NCBI RefSeq assembly: GCF_021556615.1 | Contig: NZ_JAKGGD010000005.1 | Span: 1 to 64,000 of the forward strand | Length of the DNA stretch: 64,000 nucleotides | Direction of reading: 5' to 3' | Source: Paracoccus salsus | GTDB lineage: Bacteria > Pseudomonadota > Alphaproteobacteria > Rhodobacterales > Rhodobacteraceae | Shown: positions 8,593 to 17,121 of the stretch, piece after piece | How the letters are laid out: every line of letters starts with the position of its first letter | Position numbering within the stretch: the stretch's first letter is position 1 | Made by a program: the position numbers and the translations under genes | Notes under the pieces: generated by a model | Database searches by the model: none | Seen by the model: only the letters and a program-made list of their open reading frames with translations | Told to the model about the DNA's origin: nothing

Positions 8593-9195
8593 ATGATCCT
8601 CTATTTGCCCGGCGTCCTTGCCATGGCCGCGATCGTCGTGGCCTCGAACATCCTGGTGCAGTTCGTCATCGGGGACTGGCTCACCTGGGGGGCCTTTACC
8701 TATCCCTTCGCCTTTCTCGTCACCGACGTGATGAACCGCGTCTACGGCGCCCCCGCAGCGCGCCGCGTGGTCCTGGTGGGGTTTGCCGCCGGTGTCATCT
8801 GCTCGCTGATCGCCGCCGGGCTGGACAAGACCACGCTGCGAATCGCGGTTGCGTCGGGGCTGGCGTTCCTGACCGCGCAGTTGCTGGACGTTGCGATCTT
8901 CGACATGTTGCGCAAGGGGCGCTGGTGGGTCGCGCCACTGGCCTCGACACTGATCGGATCGGTGGTCGATACCGCGCTGTTCTTCGGCATTGCCTTTTCG
9001 GCGGCTCTGCCCGGCGATGCCAACACGGGCTGGGCCAACGAGGTGGTTCCGCTGCTTGGCTACGGTCCGGTCACGGCGTTGTGGATTTCGTTGGCAACTG
9101 CCGATTGGATGGTCAAGCTTTGTCTGGCTCTACTTGCCCTTGTGCCTTTCCGTATCATTGTACGCAATTTGTTGCGCCAGCGCGGACAAATATGA
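8593..9195 (+). CDS. yhhQ: VUT-family queuosine-precursor transporter (YhhQ-like)
   Basis: A 200-residue membrane protein of the VUT/YhhQ (COG1738) family, which imports the queuosine precursors preQ0 or preQ1 for tRNA modification. Typical features are ASNILVQFVIGDWLTWGAFTYPFAFLVTDVMNRVYG in the first two helices and TLIGSVVDTALFFGIAF in the middle; about six helices are visible. The ATG at 8593 follows the leader hairpin. Other VUT members may carry other solutes, so the substrate is inferred from family. It is followed by an unusual non-coding element beginning at its stop codon. Confidence 0.8.
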   Translation: MILYLPGVLAMAAIVVASNILVQFVIGDWLTWGAFTYPFAFLVTDVMNRVYGAPAARRVVLVGFAAGVICSLIAAGLDKTTLRIAVASGLAFLTAQLLDVAIFDMLRKGRWWVAPLASTLIGSVVDTALFFGIAFSAALPGDANTGWANEVVPLLGYGPVTALWISLATADWMVKLCLALLALVPFRIIVRNLLRQRGQI

Positions 9196-9424
9196 TTGAC
9201 ACATCGTCGATCTGTGGCACCATCTCCATACAGAGTCAGTAAATTGAAAGGAGGTGGTCCAGTGTCGAGAGTGATATTGGAGAGAGGTGTCGGAACAGTC
9301 AGGGGGATCGCGGCCTGAGGGCAGCCCCAAGGGTCTTGCGCCCTGATTGGGAACGGGCGGATTCAATCCATCCCTAACCGGACCATCTCCGTGGATCTCG
9401 CGGGCCGCCACATCGAGGCGGCCC
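9196..9424 (+). ncRNA. Candidate structured leader-type RNA
   Basis: A -35-like TTGACA (9196-9201) overlaps the end of the upstream gene, with a poor -10 candidate (ACCATC) 17 bases on. Then come an exceptionally strong Shine-Dalgarno segment (9246-9260), an 18-codon reading frame (9262-9318), and a GC-rich stem-loop in which GGGCCGCC (9402-9409) pairs with GGCGGCCC (9417-9424) around a seven-base loop. No T-run follows the stem. The layout resembles a leader-peptide RNA or a free small RNA, but no downstream target gene follows on this strand: the next gene points the other way. Identity is a guess. Confidence 0.35.
9262..9318 (+). CDS. Possible 18-residue leader peptide
   Basis: GTG at 9262 opens 18 codons (MSRVILERGVGTVRGIAA) ending in TGA at 9316. 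The support is the ribosome binding site: GAAAGGAGGTGGTCC (9246-9260) can pair with almost the whole 3' tail of alphaproteobacterial 16S rRNA, with spacing of only five bases from AGGAGGTG to the GTG. The peptide has no recognisable domain. It may be an expressed micro-protein, a regulatory leader peptide, or only a ribosome-binding decoy. Confidence 0.35.
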   Translation: MSRVILERGVGTVRGIAA

Positions 9425-9723
9425 GTTCCAGTTCGCGACCATCGAGATCGCGCTTGCCGGCCCGGGGTCAATCCCGATCCGAACCGCGCGGTCGGTGAAT
9501 CGTCCGTCTGGATCCTGCGCGATGTCATGCGATCGAGATCAGGCTGACCTCTGCGGATCCACCAGCGCCTTGGCAGATCCGGCATGCCGCGCGCCACCAC
9601 CGACCCGCGCGCCTGACGGCACGGGCCTTGCGGACCTCACGTCGCCGGTCCTGGCTGGAGGCGAGGCTCGCAGGGGTCCAGCCTGCTGACATCTTCCGGA
9701 TGGCCTGAGAGGCACCCCAGATA
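9425..9723. other. 299-base stretch without a recognisable gene
   Basis: Between the stem-loop and the end of the endonuclease-like gene I see no coding pattern: reading frames on both strands are short, arginine- and proline-rich and unlike any family I know. No tRNA, direct repeat or transposase remnant is visible. It may be degraded DNA at the edge of an acquired segment. Confidence 0.4.
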
Positions 9724-10710
9724 TCAGAAAGGAATCTCGTCATCCTCAGCAGGTTGGTCCGGGAGCGCGCCGGGAGGAAGGGGGATGTTCGTCGTGATGA
9801 AAAGATTGAGAATATCGCCTCGTTCCATGAACATCACCTGTGAGCGCTTCGACGCGTCTAGCTTTTCGCCGAGCCAGTTCCTGGCCTGCTTCGTGATCTC
9901 GCCACCGGCTACGATGAACGCATGGTCAACCAAGACCCTCCGGTTCAGCTCCGGATCGAATATTTCGTGGCCCAGCATCATGCTGACCTGATTGTGGATT
10001 TCTGCAACGTTAGCGTTTCCAGACTTGCTTACCCCGGATGAGTCCAGCTTTCCCTTCTTTGCCTGAATGCCAAAGTAAAGAACGTGAAGTGTCGGAAGCG
10101 TATACTTCATCCAGACATCCTTGCCGTATTCCAGGGCCTTGTCCTTGTGCCCTGCCGCGGTGATGCGGTGAAAGCCGAGCTGTCGGAACAAGGGCAAGAG
10201 CACTTCCTCGATCAACTCATCTTCGGAACACCGATCCAGGTAGTCCGAGAGGTGCTTGCCGCGCGCGATCTCGACTGAGGACAACGGGCGATGGGGATTT
10301 CCGAACTGGGCGATCGTGTTCGTCTTGATGTGTCGCAGTTGTGCGATGGTGTCATCGTCGTAAAACGCTTCCCACCCTTCTCGCCTCAGCACCGTATTCA
10401 CGGCAGAAAGCGCATTGGCGCGATCTTCGTCGCCTGTCTGCGCTTCCCCAGGGTCGAGCAAAGTTCGAATGATGCGAATGAACGGGTCGGGAGGAAGCTG
10501 TGGCGACTGCTGCGGAAGTGTCATGACTTCCTCCAGCCGATCCGAGACCCACCGCCAACGAGTGCTGCCATCGTGAACATACTCAAGATCGCAATCCTCG
10601 AAAAACTCGGTGAGGTATGAGCCGGAACGATAAGGGAAATGCGGCCCCGCCTCCTCGTCTCCGCAGATCATGCGAGCCAATTCACGAAGGCTTCTCTTCT
10701 TCCATTCCAT
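9724..10710 (-). CDS. Restriction-endonuclease-like protein with an AbiJ-type N-terminal domain
   Basis: A 328-residue protein standing alone between core genes. Residues 1-70 or so (LARMICGDEEAGPHFPYRSGSYLTEFF..., then SRW-like STRWRWV) resemble the AbiJ_NTD3 domain of phage-abortive-infection proteins. A middle linker leads to a C-terminal Mrr-like PD-(D/E)xK nuclease region: GKDVWMKY supplies the acidic residue and GIQAKKGK the Q-x-K variant, followed by HNQVSMML and AFIVAGGEITKQARNWL. A defence role is inferred. The ATG at 10710 follows GGGAGG; a start six codons earlier lacks one. Two sampled lines (9961-10080) are about 48% GC against over 70% in a thiolase line, which suggests acquisition by transfer. 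No methylase or partner is adjacent. Confidence 0.6.
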   Translation of the reverse strand: MEWKKRSLRELARMICGDEEAGPHFPYRSGSYLTEFFEDCDLEYVHDGSTRWRWVSDRLEEVMTLPQQSPQLPPDPFIRIIRTLLDPGEAQTGDEDRANALSAVNTVLRREGWEAFYDDDTIAQLRHIKTNTIAQFGNPHRPLSSVEIARGKHLSDYLDRCSEDELIEEVLLPLFRQLGFHRITAAGHKDKALEYGKDVWMKYTLPTLHVLYFGIQAKKGKLDSSGVSKSGNANVAEIHNQVSMMLGHEIFDPELNRRVLVDHAFIVAGGEITKQARNWLGEKLDASKRSQVMFMERGDILNLFITTNIPLPPGALPDQPAEDDEIPF

Positions 10711-10999
10711 GACAACTGCCTCCCTCATCAGTCCGTTTGCAGGAATTCGGGACTATTTTGACCGGGGCGGAAGGAGATACTCGGCGGTCGGGAAGAATGT
10801 TGGGGCGTAACGGACGCCAACGCGATTTGCGGACACCCCTATTCTTCTGGGCAGAGGAATTGCCCAACTCGCGCAAAGCTTCGCGACCGCCGGATGCTCC
10901 CCGGGCAGAACCTCGTTGCACGAAGAACGCTCGGCCACCCCGATGGGCCGCCGCGCCGATTCCCTGCCTTGGATGATCGCCGTCGCCGGCGAGGTGCCG
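10711..10999. other. 289-base non-coding stretch upstream of the endonuclease-like gene
   Basis: It must hold the promoter of the minus-strand endonuclease-like gene and the 3' flank of the thiolase gene. I see no family match in any frame, no clear terminator for the thiolase, and no flanking repeat that would mark an insertion. The sequence is somewhat AT-richer near 10730-10850 than the surrounding genes. Confidence 0.4.
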
Positions 11000-12181
11000 T
11001 CAGAGGCGCTGAATCGCCAGGGCAATGCCCTGACCGCCGCCGATGCACATGGTGATCAGGGCTGTCTTTCCGTCGATACGTTCAAGCTCGTGCAACGCCT
11101 TGACCGTCAGGATCGCGCCGGTCGCACCGACCGGGTGCCCCAATGCGATGGCGCCGCCGTTCGGATTGACCTTCGCGGGGTCCAGCCCCAGCCCCTTGTT
11201 CACCGCCAGCGCCTGCGCCGCGAAAGCCTCGTTCGATTCGATCACGTCGAAATCGTCCGCGGCCAGACCGGTTCTGCGCATCAGCTCCTCGACCGCAGGG
11301 ACAGGGCCGATGCCCATCACCTCGGGCCGGACACCAGCCACGGCATAGCCGAGGATCCGCGCGCGCGGTTTCAGCCCGGCCTTCTCGGCCGCGCCGGCAC
11401 GGGCAAGCACCAGCGCCGCCGCGCCATCGTTGATGCCGCTGGCGTTGCCGGCCGTGACCGAGCCGCCCTTCTTGAACACCGTCTTCAGACCAGCCAGCTT
11501 TTCAAGCGTGGTATCCTTGGGATGCTCGTCTGTGTCGAAGGCCACCATGCCTTTGCGCGTCTTGACCTCGATCGGAACGATCTGGTCGCGGAAATGCCCC
11601 GCAGCGATCGCGGCGGCTGCCCGGCGCTGCGATTCCAGGGCGAATTCGTCCTGCGCCTCGCGGCTGATATCGTGTTCGGTCGCGACGTTTTCGGCGGTCA
11701 CGCCCATATGCCCCGTGCCCATCGGACAGGTCAGCGCGCCGGTCATCATGTCCAGCATGACCTGATCCCCCATCTTCGCGCCGAACCGGGCCGAGGGCAC
11801 CGCATAGGGTGCCCGGCTCATGCTTTCGGCGCCGCCTGCCAGCGCGAAGTCCGTATCGCCCAACAGAAGCGCTTGCGTCGCCGATACGATTGCCTGCGCG
11901 CCCGAACCGCACAGCCTGTTCACATTCATCGCGGGCGCGGTATGGGGGATGCCGGCCTCGAGCATGGCGGCCCGGCTCAGATACATGTCGCGCGGCTCGG
12001 TGTTGATGACGTGGCCGAAAACGACATGGCCGATCTGTTCCGGTGCGGTCCCTGCACGCTCCAGCGCCGCACGCGTCACGCTTGCGGCCAGCGAGATCGG
12101 CGGAATGCCGGCCAGACTGCCGCCAAAGGTTCCGATCGCGCTGCGCGCTGCGGACAGAATCACGATCTGCTCTGCGGACAT
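11000..12181 (-). CDS. Acetyl-CoA acetyltransferase (thiolase)
   Basis: A 393-residue thiolase that condenses two acetyl-CoA to acetoacetyl-CoA or runs the reverse thiolysis. The catalytic residues are in place: Cys91 in NRLCGSG, His349 in GGAIALGHPVGATG and Cys379 in CIGGGQG. The ATG at 12181 has AGGAGG upstream; an eight-codon longer start lacks support. In this group such enzymes act in polyhydroxybutyrate synthesis or in ketone, leucine and fatty-acid breakdown. No phbB or other pathway gene is adjacent, so the pathway stays open. It diverges from a glycosyltransferase gene. Confidence 0.9.
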   Translation of the reverse strand: MSAEQIVILSAARSAIGTFGGSLAGIPPISLAASVTRAALERAGTAPEQIGHVVFGHVINTEPRDMYLSRAAMLEAGIPHTAPAMNVNRLCGSGAQAIVSATQALLLGDTDFALAGGAESMSRAPYAVPSARFGAKMGDQVMLDMMTGALTCPMGTGHMGVTAENVATEHDISREAQDEFALESQRRAAAAIAAGHFRDQIVPIEVKTRKGMVAFDTDEHPKDTTLEKLAGLKTVFKKGGSVTAGNASGINDGAAALVLARAGAAEKAGLKPRARILGYAVAGVRPEVMGIGPVPAVEELMRRTGLAADDFDVIESNEAFAAQALAVNKGLGLDPAKVNPNGGAIALGHPVGATGAILTVKALHELERIDGKTALITMCIGGGQGIALAIQRL

Positions 12182-12324
12182 GACACTTTCCTCCTGTTTC
12201 TCCACAAGGGTGGATCATAGGCCTGCCCTGCCCAACCGCAACAGCAGAAAGCACCGCAAAATTGCGAACCGCGCTCAAACCGCCTATGCTCGGCGAGCAT
12301 CGAAACGACCCGGACGGTGAACAC

Positions 12325-13587
12325 ATGCGCAATGATTTCGCGGCGTGCCGCGCCATGCTGACCGGTCGCCGCTACCTGCTGACTTCGCTGGTTCCGTTCC
12401 ACCGGGATGAGCGGGGCGATGTCTGGGTCAACGACCTGTGGCATCGCGACCTGATGATGCATCTGAACTACATCCCCGACCTGTTGGTGCTTGCCGCCCA
12501 GGCAGAGGGTCCCCTGGGCGAAAACATGATGCGCGTCGAGCCGGAGCCGGGTCAGCGGATCGCGTTCCTGCCAACCGGGCCGGTCCTGACCGGACGGCGG
12601 CAACTGCCAGCCGCGCTGCCGCGCATGGTCCGGGCGATGCGGCAGGCGCTTGCGCAGGCCGATGTGGTTCACAGTGGCGTGGGCGGCTGGCCGGTTCCGC
12701 CGGGCGTGATGCTGAATCCGATGACGATCCGGCGCGGCCTTCCCCTGATCATCGTCATCGAAAGTGCATTCTGGCGTATCCCTGAAGGCACGAAGGCGGG
12801 GCTGCGCTGGCGAGTCGAGGCCGCTGCGACAGAGCGGTTCGCCCGCTGGTCGGCCGCCCGCGCCGCGCTGGCGATCTACACGCACCGATCCTATGCCGAA
12901 TCGCTGCCGGTCGGCCCCGAGGGGATCGCAGCCGTCACGCCGGCCTCGTGGATCAGAACCGAGGATGTCGTGACCGAGGACGCGCTGGAGGGTTTCTGGC
13001 AGGGCAAGCCGGACCAGCTGCGGCTGCTGCTTGCCTCGCGCCTGACCGAGGAAAAGGGCACCGGGGTGGTGCTCGAGGCCTTGCGGCAGATGGACCAGCA
13101 GGGCGCCGCCCTGCATCTGGACGTGGTCGGCAGCGGCTCAATGGCGCCGCAGATCGCCGATTTCGCCGAGCACGCACGCCATGTGCGCGTGAGGATCCTG
13201 CGCGAAGTGGCTTATGCGACCGAGTTCCTGCCGCTTCTGCGGAACTATCATGCCGTGCTGGTGCCAACGACGAGCGACGAACAGCCCCGCGTGATTCTGG
13301 ACGCGTTCTCGCAGGGCGTGCCGGTGATCGCCTCGGACACTGCGGGCAATCGAGAGGTCGCGACGGACGGCCTGAACGCGCTGTTCGTGGCGCGCGGCGA
13401 CGCGGCTGCGCTGGCGCGCTGCCTGTCGGATCCCGCGCTGACGCCCCAGGCCTTGCACCGGCTGTCGGCGCCGGCGCGCGCCCGGGCCGCCTCCTGCACG
13501 CATCTGATGATGCATCAGCGCCGCGCCGCGCTGCTGGTCCGGGCCCTTGAGGGCAAGATGCCTGCACCCGGCGGGACGGGCACCTAG
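12325..13587 (+). CDS. GT4-family glycosyltransferase
   Basis: A 420-residue GT-B fold glycosyltransferase of family 4. The C-terminal half shows the group 1 pattern: LLLASRLTEEKGTGVVLEAL, HLDVVGSG, and the donor-binding region DEQPRVILDAFSQGVPVIASDTAGNREVATDGLNALFV. The N-terminal half carries RYLLTSLVPFHRDERGDVWVNDLWHRDLMMH. Acceptor and donor are unknown; an envelope polysaccharide role is likely from family only. The start is uncertain: ATGs at 12262, 12286, 12325 and 12355 are in frame and none has a good binding site. Its stop overlaps the convergent glpR stop by four bases. Confidence 0.8.
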   Translation: MRNDFAACRAMLTGRRYLLTSLVPFHRDERGDVWVNDLWHRDLMMHLNYIPDLLVLAAQAEGPLGENMMRVEPEPGQRIAFLPTGPVLTGRRQLPAALPRMVRAMRQALAQADVVHSGVGGWPVPPGVMLNPMTIRRGLPLIIVIESAFWRIPEGTKAGLRWRVEAAATERFARWSAARAALAIYTHRSYAESLPVGPEGIAAVTPASWIRTEDVVTEDALEGFWQGKPDQLRLLLASRLTEEKGTGVVLEALRQMDQQGAALHLDVVGSGSMAPQIADFAEHARHVRVRILREVAYATEFLPLLRNYHAVLVPTTSDEQPRVILDAFSQGVPVIASDTAGNREVATDGLNALFVARGDAAALARCLSDPALTPQALHRLSAPARARAASCTHLMMHQRRAALLVRALEGKMPAPGGTGT

Positions 13588-14345
13588 CCGGCCACGATCA
13601 CCCGCGTCTGCCATTCGGCGCATCGCTGCATCAGCTCGTCGGGCAACGGCTTGTCAACGAACACCGTGTCCAGCTCGGCCATCGAAATGATGCGTACCGG
13701 GGCCGACCGCTCCAACTTGCTGATATCGGTCACGAGAAAGGTCTTGCGGGCAAGCCCGGCGATCGCGCGGCTGACCCGCACCTCGGCCATGTCGAAATCC
13801 AGCAGGTCGCCCTCGGCATCCAGCGCCGACGTTCCGATAATCGCGTAGTCCGGCTTGAACTGTGCCATGAACTCGGTCGTCATGTCCCCGACCAGCCCGC
13901 CATCGGATCTGCGCAGCGCCCCTCCGGCCACCATGATCTCGCAGCTTTGGTTGGGCACCAGGATGTTGGCGACATTGATGTTGTTGGTGATGACGGTCAG
14001 GTTCCGGTGGCTGGACAGTTCGCGCGCGACCGCCTCGGTCGTGGTTCCCAGGTTGATGATGATCGAGGAATTGTCGGGGATTTCGGCCGCACAGGCCCGC
14101 GCCACCGCAAGCTTGGCGTCCTCGTTCATGCGCCGCCGCTCTTCATAGCCGATATTGCTGACCCCGCTGCGCATCACCGCGCCGCCATGCACCCGGTCCA
14201 GCATGCCCTGATCGGCCAGTTCACCCAGGTCGCGGCGGATTGTCTGCAACGTCACATCAAAGCGCTCTGCCAGATCCTCGACGGCGACCCGCCCGGATGA
14301 GCGCGCCAGATCGAGGATCTCCATTTGCCGAATGTTGAGTGCCAT
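13584..14345 (-). CDS. glpR: GlpR-type DeoR-family repressor of the glycerol operon
   Basis: A 253-residue DeoR-family regulator. An N-terminal helix-turn-helix (RQMEILDLARSSGRVAVEDLAERFDVTLQTIRRDL, residues 6-40) precedes the DeoR sensor domain (IIINLGTTTEAVARELSSHRNLTVITNNINVANIL, GDMTTEFM), which binds a phosphorylated sugar or polyol. Being divergent from the glycerol operon, it very likely represses it and is released by glycerol 3-phosphate, as in other GlpR systems. The ATG at 14345 gives the family-typical N-terminus. Candidate operators lie in the 139 bases between it and glpD. Confidence 0.9.
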   Translation of the reverse strand: MALNIRQMEILDLARSSGRVAVEDLAERFDVTLQTIRRDLGELADQGMLDRVHGGAVMRSGVSNIGYEERRRMNEDAKLAVARACAAEIPDNSSIIINLGTTTEAVARELSSHRNLTVITNNINVANILVPNQSCEIMVAGGALRRSDGGLVGDMTTEFMAQFKPDYAIIGTSALDAEGDLLDFDMAEVRVSRAIAGLARKTFLVTDISKLERSAPVRIISMAELDTVFVDKPLPDELMQRCAEWQTRVIVAG

Positions 14346-14381
14346 GACGTCGCCTTGTCCCTTGCTGCCAGAAAAGCCCCA

Positions 14382-14456
14382 TGCGCGAATTTCTTCAATA
14401 CGAACAAAAACGCGTATCCGCGAAATTTTTTGTTGACTTGACGCGCCGATTCGCGA
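14382..14456. promoter_or_regulatory. glpR-glpD intergenic region with candidate GlpR operators
   Basis: Three copies of a CGCGAA core occur in the divergent promoter region: GCGCGAAT (14383-14390), CCGCGAAAT (14418-14426) and, inverted, ATTCGCGA (14449-14456). The second and third are mirror images around the likely -35 box TTGACT (14433-14438). A weak -10 (GATGAT, 14455-14460) would follow. This arrangement fits repressor sites overlapping the glpD promoter, as DeoR-family proteins use. Binding itself is inferred. Confidence 0.45.
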
Positions 14457-14484
14457 TGATCGACGGATGACCTGGGGAGGGGCC

Positions 14485-16035
14485 ATGTCGGATACAACAG
14501 ATCTTTTTATCATAGGCGGCGGCATCAACGGCTGCGGAATCGCTCGCGATGCCGCAGGTCGGGGATTGTCGGTTCGCCTGGCCGAGATGGGCGACCTGGC
14601 GCAGGCGACCTCTTCCAAGTCCACCAAGCTTTTTCATGGTGGGCTGCGCTATCTGGAATATCTTGAGATCCGCCTCGTGCGCGAGGCGCTGAAAGAGCGC
14701 GAGGTGTTGCTGCGCGCCATGCCTCATATCAGCTGGCCCATGCGTTTCGTGCTGCCGCTGGACCCCCAGATGAGGTTCGAATCGGATACGCCGGTCAGCA
14801 AGGCGCTGGCAATAGTGATGCCTTGGAACAAGGGGCATCGGCCGAATTTCCTGATCCGCGCGGGACTGTTTCTCTATGACAATCTGGGCGGCCGGAAGAT
14901 CCTTCCCGGGACAAGCAGCCTGTCCCTGGACGGCACGCCGGAAGGCGCTCCTTTGCAGAACCGCCTGAAAAAGGCTTACGAATACAGCGATTGCTGGATC
15001 GAGGACGCGCGGCTTGTGTCTCTGAATGCGCGGGATGCCGCGATCCGGGGTGCCGACATCATCGTCGGCGCGAAGGTGGCCGACGCCGCGCGCGAAGACA
15101 AGCTGTGGCGGGTCACGCTGGAGGATGGGCGGGTGTTTCACGCCCGGGCACTGGTCAATGCGGGCGGTCCCTGGGTCGGTCGGGTGATCCGGGACGTCGC
15201 CCACCTGCCCTCGACCGAGACCGTGCGCCTGGTCCGCGGCAGCCATATCGTCGTGAAGCGGCTTTATGATCACGACAAGGCGTATTTCTTTCAGGGACAT
15301 GATGGCCGGATCATTTTCGCGATCCCCTATCAGACCGATTTCACCCTGATCGGGACGACTGACCGTGACCATGACGGCAGCCCGCTCGAGGCCGAGTGCA
15401 CGGAGGAAGAACAACAATATCTTTGCGATTTTGCCTCCGAGTATTTTGCCCGCCCGCTGACACGAGACCAGATCGTCTGGACCTATTCCGGCGTGCGTCC
15501 ACTTTATGACGACGGGGCGAAATCGGCAACGGCGGCCACGCGCGACTATGTGCTGTCCATGGACCAGAACGGCGCGCCCTGCCTGAACGTGTTCGGCGGC
15601 AAGATAACCACCTATCGCCGGCTGGCGGAAAGTGCGCTGGAAAAGCTGATGCCGCATTTCCCGCAGGCCAGCGCAACATGGACGGCGGGCGTCGCGCTGC
15701 CCGGCGGCGATTTCCCGGTCGACGGCGTGCCCGCGCTGATCGCGGATCTGTGCGCCCGGCATCCGTTCCTGGATCAGCCCTGGGCCACGCGCCTGGTGCG
15801 CGCTTATGGCACCGACGCCGCCCGCATGTTGGGAAACGCCGCCGCCAAGGCGGATCTGGGCCGCGATTTCGGGGCCACGCTGACCGAGGCCGAAGTGCGC
15901 TGGCTGATGGAACATGAATTCGCCCGCAACGCCGAAGACGTGGTGTGGCGACGCAGCAAGTTGGGATTGCGTATGAGTGTCGAACAAATCGACGCCCTGG
16001 AGGAATGGATGAATCAGATGAGGGCGGCCGCATGA
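14485..16035 (+). CDS. glpD: GlpD, aerobic glycerol-3-phosphate dehydrogenase
   Basis: An FAD enzyme of 516 residues at the inner membrane that oxidises glycerol 3-phosphate to dihydroxyacetone phosphate and feeds electrons to ubiquinone. The N-terminal dinucleotide motif is GGGINGCGIARDAAGRGLSV; SSKSTKLFHGGLRYLEY and the IGTTDRDHDGSP and YSGVRPLYDDG blocks are typical of GlpD. The ATG at 14485 follows GGGGAGGGG and is preferred over an ATG six codons earlier. It is first gene of the glycerol operon and overlaps glpS by four bases (ATGA). Confidence 0.96.
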   Translation: MSDTTDLFIIGGGINGCGIARDAAGRGLSVRLAEMGDLAQATSSKSTKLFHGGLRYLEYLEIRLVREALKEREVLLRAMPHISWPMRFVLPLDPQMRFESDTPVSKALAIVMPWNKGHRPNFLIRAGLFLYDNLGGRKILPGTSSLSLDGTPEGAPLQNRLKKAYEYSDCWIEDARLVSLNARDAAIRGADIIVGAKVADAAREDKLWRVTLEDGRVFHARALVNAGGPWVGRVIRDVAHLPSTETVRLVRGSHIVVKRLYDHDKAYFFQGHDGRIIFAIPYQTDFTLIGTTDRDHDGSPLEAECTEEEQQYLCDFASEYFARPLTRDQIVWTYSGVRPLYDDGAKSATAATRDYVLSMDQNGAPCLNVFGGKITTYRRLAESALEKLMPHFPQASATWTAGVALPGGDFPVDGVPALIADLCARHPFLDQPWATRLVRAYGTDAARMLGNAAAKADLGRDFGATLTEAEVRWLMEHEFARNAEDVVWRRSKLGLRMSVEQIDALEEWMNQMRAAA

Positions 16036-17102
16036 CACTGGAACTTAGCGGCATCACCAAATCGGTCGGCGGCCGGATGCATATCCACCGCACCGACCTG
16101 ACCTTGCAGCCGGGCAGCATGAACGTGCTGCTGGGTCCGACGCTGGCGGGAAAGACGACACTGATGCGCCTGATGGCCGGGCTGGACAAGCCCAGCCAGG
16201 GGCGGGTGATCTGGAACGGCACCGATGTCACCGACCAGCGCGTTCAGGACCGCAAGGTTGCGATGGTCTATCAGCAGTTCATCAACTACCCCTCGATGAA
16301 GGTGTATGACAACATCGCCTCGCCGCTGAGGCTGATGGGCGTGGACCGCGAAGAGGTCGACCGCCGCGTGCGCGAGACTGCCGACATGATGCGGCTGACG
16401 CCCATGCTGGATCGCAAGCCGCTGGAGCTTTCGGGCGGACAGCAGCAGCGTTGCGCGCTGGCACGCGCGCTGGTCAAGGGCGCGGGGCTGGTCTTGCTGG
16501 ACGAGCCGCTGGCCAATCTGGACTACAAGCTGCGCGAGGAGTTGCGCGCCGAAATTCCGCGAATCTTCGAGGAATCGGGCGCGATATTCGTTTACGCGAC
16601 CACCGAACCCGAAGAGGCATTGCTGCTTGGCGGCAATACCGCGACGCTGTGGGAGGGCCGGGTGACGCAGGTCGGTCCGACGCCTTCCGTCTATCGCGCG
16701 CCTCAGGATGCCACCACCGCCCGGGTCTTCAGCGACCCGCCGATGAACTTCAAGAAGGTCTCGATCAAGGCGGGCCGGGCGGGCATTCATTCGGCGCAGT
16801 GGGACACCGGCGATCTGCCCGACGGCGACTATCTTGCAGGCTTTCGCCCCGCGCATCTTTCGCTGTCGGAAACTCCGGGCGCCGTGCCGCTGTCGGCCAT
16901 GCTCGAGACAACCGAAATCACCGGCGCGCGAACCTTTCTGCATCTGCGGCATGGTGACGACCGCTGGGTCGGCCTGGTGGATGGCGTCCACGATCGCGAT
17001 CACGGAGCGCAGATGACCGTGTGGCTGGACCCGTCGCATGTCTACCTGTTCAAGACCGACGGCCAGCTTGCACGCACAGCGCCCTACGCGGCGGCCGCAT
17101 GA
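16032..17102 (+). CDS. glpS: GlpS, glycerol ABC transporter ATPase with intact signature but no H-loop histidine
   Basis: One of two ATP-binding subunits of the GlpSTPQV glycerol importer known from Rhizobium leguminosarum; 356 residues. Walker A is GPTLAGKT (35-42), the signature LSGGQQQR (133-140) is canonical and Walker B is LVLLDEP (153-159). The switch (H-loop) histidine expected in the THDQ-like segment is replaced: the sequence is YATTEPEEA with Thr191 at that position. A C-terminal TOBE-like region follows. The partner GlpT shows the opposite defect. It overlaps glpD by four bases and precedes glpT by 19 bases. Confidence 0.9.
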   Translation: MTLELSGITKSVGGRMHIHRTDLTLQPGSMNVLLGPTLAGKTTLMRLMAGLDKPSQGRVIWNGTDVTDQRVQDRKVAMVYQQFINYPSMKVYDNIASPLRLMGVDREEVDRRVRETADMMRLTPMLDRKPLELSGGQQQRCALARALVKGAGLVLLDEPLANLDYKLREELRAEIPRIFEESGAIFVYATTEPEEALLLGGNTATLWEGRVTQVGPTPSVYRAPQDATTARVFSDPPMNFKKVSIKAGRAGIHSAQWDTGDLPDGDYLAGFRPAHLSLSETPGAVPLSAMLETTEITGARTFLHLRHGDDRWVGLVDGVHDRDHGAQMTVWLDPSHVYLFKTDGQLARTAPYAAAA

Positions 17103-17121
17103 CGCGGAAGGGGAGGAAATC

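Noticed and set aside
10711..10999. Short frames upstream of the endonuclease-like gene as real genes or an antitoxin
   Set aside because: The frames on both strands are arginine-rich, lack binding sites and show no antitoxin-like helix-turn-helix or ribbon pattern.
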